Part shown: positions 60,711 to 64,000 of the stretch, piece by piece | Numbering within the stretch: position 1 is the first letter of the stretch | Layout of the letters: each line of letters begins with the position of its first letter | Assembly: GCA_016711435.1 (NCBI GenBank) | Contig: JADJSY010000005.1 | Span: 186,001-250,000 of the forward strand | Reading direction: 5' to 3' | DNA from: Lewinellaceae bacterium | GTDB lineage: Bacteria; Bacteroidota; Bacteroidia; Chitinophagales; Saprospiraceae | Length of the DNA: 64,000 nucleotides | Notes under the pieces: model-generated | What the model saw: the letters and a program-made list of their open reading frames with translations, nothing else | What the model was told of the DNA's origin: nothing | Database searches by the model: none | Position numbers and translations under genes: made by a program

Positions 60711-60749
60711 ACCACCCTCTCACTTCTCACCTCTCACTTCTCACCTCTC
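60711..60749. repeat. Right arm flanking the four-helix-bundle gene
   Basis: CACCTCTCACTTCTCACC words that end at the TPM gene stop codon. Complementary to 60222-60255; the pair encloses about 450 bp with the four-helix-bundle gene and a partial GTTATC tail. Confidence 0.8.
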
Positions 60750-61604
60750 TTACCAATCCCCTCCCGCTCCGCCGCCGCCAAACGAGCCGCCGCCAAAATC
60801 GCCGCCGCTGCTGCCGCCACCCCAGCCGCCGCCACCGCTGCTGCCACCGCCAAATCCGCCACCGCCGATCCACCAGCCGCCGCCAAAACCGCCGCCGTCA
60901 TTGTTGCGGTCTTTTCGGCGCGCGAGCCGGCCGTCTTTGGTGTACATGGTGCCGAGGCCTTTACGAACGCGGTAAAAGACATAACCCATCAGACCAAACA
61001 GGCATAAAAACACGATCAGCAGCACGAGCAGCACACTTTTACTGAGTTCCTTTTCGGGTTCGTCGGTGGTGAATTCACCGGCCAGGGCTTTGATAATATC
61101 ATTTAGCCCGGCGTCGATGCCCTGATAATATTGTTGTTGGCGAAAATACGGTCCGATGGTATTGCGGATAATACGCCCCGCTGTAATATCCGGCAAGGCG
61201 CCTTCCGTTCCGTAGCCCGTTGCGATAAAAATGCCGCGATCGGGCGGTTCCGATTTAATGAGCATCACCACCCCGTTGTTTTTGTCCTTACGGCCGATAC
61301 CCCAGCGGTTGCCCAGTTCAAAAGCATAGGAAGCCTTGTCGTAGTCGCCGAGATCGGGCCGGATCATTACCACGATCTGGGTACTGGTGGAATCCCAGTA
61401 TGTGCGCAGTTTTTGTTCCAGTGCGGCTTTTTCGCCGGGCGCCAGCCAGCCGGAGAAGTCGTGCACATACACGGCGGGTTCCGGCTTCGTGGGAAACACG
61501 TCGTTGTCGCTTTGGGCGGGCAGCAGTTGTGCCAGCAATAGTATAAGGGCAGCGAACAACCCGCGTCTGAGGCTGTTTGCTGCCGCACGTCCGTCAATCG
61601 CCAT
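60750..61604 (-). CDS. TPM-domain protein with membrane helix and Gly/Ser-rich tail (YgcG-like)
   Basis: I chose the ATG at 61604 (MAIDGRAAANSLRRGLFAALILLLAQLLPAQ), which overlaps the upstream gene by 11 bp. Residues ~30-180 are a TPM domain: VHDFSGWLAPGEKAALEQKLRTYWDSTSTQIVVMI, FELGNRWGIGRKDKNNGVVMLIKSEPPDRGIFIATGYGTEGALPD. A helix (KSVLLVLLIVFLCLFGLMGYVFYRV) and a tail of GGG/GGS repeats follow, ending GGAGGDW. The TPM-TPM-LemA order recurs in Bacteroidota; these proteins act in the envelope, and TPM domains have been linked to phosphatase and photosystem II repair activity. Confidence 0.88.
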   Translation of the reverse strand: MAIDGRAAANSLRRGLFAALILLLAQLLPAQSDNDVFPTKPEPAVYVHDFSGWLAPGEKAALEQKLRTYWDSTSTQIVVMIRPDLGDYDKASYAFELGNRWGIGRKDKNNGVVMLIKSEPPDRGIFIATGYGTEGALPDITAGRIIRNTIGPYFRQQQYYQGIDAGLNDIIKALAGEFTTDEPEKELSKSVLLVLLIVFLCLFGLMGYVFYRVRKGLGTMYTKDGRLARRKDRNNDGGGFGGGWWIGGGGFGGGSSGGGGWGGGSSGGDFGGGSFGGGGAGGDW

Positions 61605-62025
61605 AGATAATTTCATCAGGAAGTTCATTGTCATCGTGGTTTTCGTCGGAAGGGAAATGTGTGCGCAGCCGGTTGCCGATCAGGGAAATAACTTCGCTAA
61701 TACCACCGACGGCGTCGTCTTGCTGCAAATGATCGCGCAGGAGCCGTTTTTCATCTTCCCAACACTGGAATCCCACCCGTTCGTGGATGCCGGCATCTCC
61801 CCAGAGGGCAAAGTGCCGCGATTTTTCAGCCAGATAGATCAGTACGGCATTCCGATTTTTGGTATTGAACATCCCGAACAGTTGAAATACCTCTTCCGCG
61901 CGTTCTACCGGATGGTCGCGCAGGCAAAAATCTTCGATAAACAATCGAATTTCGCCGCTGGTCCCGCGTTCTGCCACCTGAATGGCCTGCAAAATGCGGC
62001 TTTCTTCTTCTTTGGTAAATAACAT
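61594..62025 (-). CDS. TPM-domain protein (soluble)
   Basis: The ATG at 62025 gives MLFTKEEESRILQAIQVAERGTSGEIRLFIED; the upstream frame is repeat-derived. It is a TPM domain without a signal peptide: FQLFGMFNTKNRNAVLIYLAEKSRHFALWGDAGIHERVG, then ISEVISLIGNRLRTHFP. It is 143 residues. The gene overlaps the following TPM gene by 11 bp and sits 145 bp after lemA, so the three probably form one operon. Confidence 0.88.
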   Translation of the reverse strand: MLFTKEEESRILQAIQVAERGTSGEIRLFIEDFCLRDHPVERAEEVFQLFGMFNTKNRNAVLIYLAEKSRHFALWGDAGIHERVGFQCWEDEKRLLRDHLQQDDAVGGISEVISLIGNRLRTHFPSDENHDDNELPDEIIYGD

Positions 62026-62040
62026 AGGTTGGGTGTTTTG

Positions 62041-62170
62041 AAGAGGTTGAGGGGTTGAGGGGTTGAGAGGTTGAGGAGCTCCGCGTTCAGTCATTTGTAC
62101 AACAGTAGCAATACGAATGATCAAAAGCGGAGTTCCTCAACCTTTCAACTTCTCAACCCCCTCAACAACC
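62041..62170. repeat. Palindrome within the lemA operon, GGTTGAGGGGTTGAG family
   Basis: Left arm 62041-62087 (GAGGTTGAGGGGTTGAGG words then GGAGCTCCGC) faces right arm 62123-62170 (GCGGAGTTCCTCAACC and onward). It ends exactly at the lemA stop codon, between lemA and the soluble TPM gene. Confidence 0.82.
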
Positions 62171-62776
62171 TTACTGTCCAAATTTATCGTCCAGGTTAGG
62201 CGCTCTTTCGGCGCCTTGTGTCGCCTGGAAATACCCTTTGGGTGAAAAACCGAAAATGCCCGCAAAAAGATTCGTCGGGAAACGGCGGATATAGGCGTTG
62301 AAAGCGTTGACGGCCTCGTTGAAATTGCGACGGGCCATAGCGATGCGGTTTTCAGTGCCTTCAATTTGTGTTTGCAGGTTGACAAAATTCTGGTTGGCTT
62401 TCAATTCCGGGTAAGCCTCGGATACTGCCAACAGGCTTTTCATCGCACCGTACAGGTTGTTCTGCGCCTGTTCAAAGCGCTGGATCGCTTCAGGACTCAG
62501 GTTATTCGCGTCGATTTTGACCTGGGTGGCGGCAGCGCGGGCCTGCACCACAGCTTCCAAAGTCTGGCGTTCGTAGTTGGCCGCAGCCTTTACCGTCGAA
62601 ACCGTCTGATCGATCAGGTCCATCCGGCGCTGGTACTGGTTTTCTACTTCAGACCATTTTCCCTTAACGCCTTCATCCATACTGACCACTTTGTTGTAGG
62701 AGCCGCACATGCTGAAAATGAGGATGGCGCCAAGGCCGAGGAGGATAAGCGGGAGGTATTTACGTAAGTCCATCAT
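62171..62776 (-). CDS. lemA: LemA-family protein
   Basis: A 201-residue protein. One N-terminal helix (YLPLILLGLGAILIFSMCGSYN) is followed by the LemA helical domain: SMDEGVKGKWSEVENQYQRRMDLIDQTVSTVKAAANYERQTLEAVVQAR, AYPELKANQNFVNLQTQIEGTENRIAMARRNFNEAVNAFNAYIRRFPTNLFAGIFGF. All the conserved segments are there. LemA proteins are envelope helical-bundle proteins of unclear function. It is the first gene of the TPM operon; a TAATTTTG promoter lies 59 bp upstream. Confidence 0.94.
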   Translation of the reverse strand: MMDLRKYLPLILLGLGAILIFSMCGSYNKVVSMDEGVKGKWSEVENQYQRRMDLIDQTVSTVKAAANYERQTLEAVVQARAAATQVKIDANNLSPEAIQRFEQAQNNLYGAMKSLLAVSEAYPELKANQNFVNLQTQIEGTENRIAMARRNFNEAVNAFNAYIRRFPTNLFAGIFGFSPKGYFQATQGAERAPNLDDKFGQ

Positions 62777-62834
62777 AGTAATTAGAAAGTTGATTTTGAA
62801 TGTTTTATCTTAAAAAAAGGTGATTAAGGATTTG

Positions 62835-62842
62835 CAAAATTA
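62835..62842 (-). promoter_or_regulatory. Bacteroidota -7 box TAATTTTG for lemA
   Basis: Exact TAnnTTTG match on the minus strand. It would give a leader of about 50 nt for lemA. Confidence 0.55.
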
Positions 62843-62879
62843 GAGATAATATTTTGGCATACATGGGGAAAGGAAAAAT

Positions 62880-62959
62880 AAACACATAGGCACAATTATT
62901 TTTAGCACCGGCGCGTTTTAGAGTACGCTACGCTATGTGTCCTATGTGCCTATGTGTTT
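62880..62959. repeat. Palindrome, ACACATAGGCACA family
   Basis: AAACACATAGGCACA (62880-62894) pairs with TGTGCCTATGTGTTT at the right end (62945-62959). The interior has TAGAGTACGCTACGCTATGTGT, also present at 63925-63945. Unlike the other families, the left arm is A/C-rich. Confidence 0.8.
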
Positions 62960-62966
62960 AAAATTC

Positions 62967-63737
62967 CTATGTGGTAAATCCAGGATTCCGCAGCACCGCC
63001 GCCATAATTCCAGCCGCGACCGCCGCATTCAGCGATTCTGCGCCGCCGGCCGGGTGCCGCGGGATGGTCAGCCGCTGGGAGAGCAGTTGTTCCACCGCCG
63101 GGCTGATGCCGCGCCCTTCGTTGCCGATCACCAGCAGCCCGTTGGCGGGTAGGGCCGTTTTGAAAATATCGCTGCCGCCCAGCACAGCCCCCATGACGGG
63201 TGGGACAGGGGAGAGCGGCGCCAGTAATTCGGGTAGCGTTATTTCGCGGGTAGTCACCCTGAAAATAGCGCCCATAGTGGCTTGCACCACCTTCGGGCTG
63301 AATACGTCCACACAATCGGGCGAACAAAAAACCGCCGGAAAACCGAACCAGTCGGCTATGCGGAGGATGGCGCCGAGGTTGCCGGGGTCCTGAATACCGT
63401 CGAGATAGAAACAAATATCCGATTGCAGGAGGCTGCTGTCGGGCCATTCATCGGGCCACTGCGCTACTGCCAATACCGAGTTGGGCGTACTGAGCGCAGA
63501 TATTTTTCGCAACTCTATTTCCGTTACCGGGTTAAAGTTTTGTAAAAAAGGTTGCAGCAGGGCAGCATGGTCGGCAGCCCAGCGTTCCAGTCCCCAGACG
63601 GATACTACGGCAAAACGTTGTTGCAGTAATAGTTCGGCCACCATTTTTGCGCCCTCCACGATGAAGTTTCGATACTTTTGCCGGTACTTCTTGACCTGAA
63701 GGGCGTGGATGAACTTGTGCTGGTTTTGTGATAACAC
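62967..63737 (-). CDS. TrmH/SpoU-family RNA 2'-O-methyltransferase
   Basis: A 256-residue protein read from GTG at 63737 (LSQNQHKFIHALQVKKYRQKYRNFIVEGAKMVAELL). The SpoU domain has DGIQDPGNLGAILRIADWFG (motif 1), VFCSPDCVDVFSPKVVQATMGAIFRV (motif 2 region), VIGNEGRGIS (motif 2, knot) and LTIPRHPAGGAESLNAAVAAGIM (motif 3), the trefoil-knot SAM site. The RNA-binding N-terminal domain is present. Substrate is a tRNA or rRNA ribose; the subfamily is not decided. The gene is monocistronic between two ACACATAGGC palindromes. Confidence 0.92.
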   Translation of the reverse strand: MLSQNQHKFIHALQVKKYRQKYRNFIVEGAKMVAELLLQQRFAVVSVWGLERWAADHAALLQPFLQNFNPVTEIELRKISALSTPNSVLAVAQWPDEWPDSSLLQSDICFYLDGIQDPGNLGAILRIADWFGFPAVFCSPDCVDVFSPKVVQATMGAIFRVTTREITLPELLAPLSPVPPVMGAVLGGSDIFKTALPANGLLVIGNEGRGISPAVEQLLSQRLTIPRHPAGGAESLNAAVAAGIMAAVLRNPGFTT

Positions 63738-63850
63738 CGTAATTCGTTGTTTTATATTAAAAGTTGAGCGGTTGAAAATGTTGACAATGCCTTTTGCAAT
63801 TTTTGCCTATTTAATGCGAATCATGGGTTAAAAAGACTGCGGAGCAGTCA

Positions 63851-64000
63851 AAACTATGTGGACTTTGAGGGATAAACACGCGTAGAGCAATAACCACATA
63901 GGCACATAGAACACATAGCCCGTAGAGTACGCTACGCTATGTGTTCTATGTGCCTATGTAAAAAAAAATATCGCACTCAGGCAAGTCGAACACATAGTTT
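63851..64000. repeat. Nested palindrome, ACATAGGCACATAG family, at the right window edge
   Basis: A perfect 23-bp stem, 63896-63918 against 63937-63959, with an 18-nt loop. Outer arms AAACTATGTG (63851-63860) and CACATAGTTT (63991-64000) also match. The spacer left of it (63738-63850) holds no recognised feature. Confidence 0.82.

Overview
The window is one contiguous piece of a Bacteroidota chromosome, most likely from the Saprospiria (Saprospiraceae/Lewinella-like). The evidence is internal: a PorX-type response regulator, PorV-like outer-membrane proteins, type IX secretion (T9SS) sorting domains of both type A and type B, a CarboxypepD-type TonB-dependent receptor, a DUF3276/PUR-alpha protein, a TSP3-plus-OmpA protein, and many promoters of the Bacteroidota form TAnnTTTG (one with a TTTG -33 box 19 nt upstream). 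No rRNA, tRNA, CRISPR array, transposase or prophage gene was seen. The gene content is chromosomal housekeeping plus secretion functions.

Layout. 1-5.7 kb: a partial NUC1-type nuclease, a cupin, porX, a YtcJ-like amidohydrolase lipoprotein and an RGG-rich DUF3276 protein. 6.3-10.7 kb: a secreted DUF5060 glycoside hydrolase with a T9SS tail, a lipoprotein and a D-2-hydroxyacid dehydrogenase. 10.9-19.9 kb: a three-gene surface cluster of TonB-dependent receptor, very large secreted protein (interrupted by one in-frame TAG) and PorV-like barrel. 20.2-24.6 kb: greA, a HIT protein, a GH113-like lipoprotein and a frameshifted gamma-glutamyltransferase. 24.7-30.9 kb, minus strand: an EEP nuclease/phosphatase, two rhomboid proteases, mutL and an arginase-fold protein that has lost its metal ligands. 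31.2-36.3 kb, plus strand: an amino-acid dehydrogenase, an OmpA-family protein, a flippase-like membrane protein and a DUF3108 protein. 36.3-45 kb, minus strand: acyl-CoA dehydrogenase, hisS, a LOG-family protein, a GH57/DUF3536 protein, ftcD and a small membrane protein. 45.2-52.4 kb: a ~2,100-residue PKD-rich adhesin-like protein with a T9SS type B end, then a GT2 glycosyltransferase. 52.8-63.7 kb, minus strand: AlkC, a split phosphotransferase/P-loop kinase pair, a bactofilin-like membrane protein, an AspT/YidE-type transporter, a toxin-antitoxin pair, xseB, a SET protein, a four-helix-bundle protein, a TPM-TPM-LemA operon and a TrmH-type rRNA methyltransferase.

The most unusual property is in the spacers. 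Nearly every intergenic region is filled by a long, often perfect inverted repeat. The arms are built from short degenerate words, for example GTTATCCGTTATTAG, GAGAAGTGAGAGGTGAG, GGTTTGATGGTTTGA, GTGTTTGGTGTTTAG and GAGTGGTGAGTCGTGAG. One arm usually starts at the upstream stop codon and the other ends at the neighbouring gene. Several spacers contain three or four nested palindromes of different word families, and stems reach 42, 46 and 49 bp without a mismatch. Arms differ between loci but match within a locus, including locus-private variants. Some coding sequences end inside an arm. I do not recognise this as a named repeat family.

Sequence quality. Two clear frameshifts (ggt; the large PKD protein), a probable third at the start of the four-helix-bundle gene, and one in-frame TAG suggest a long-read-derived assembly with residual errors. 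Real decay cannot be excluded for any single case.
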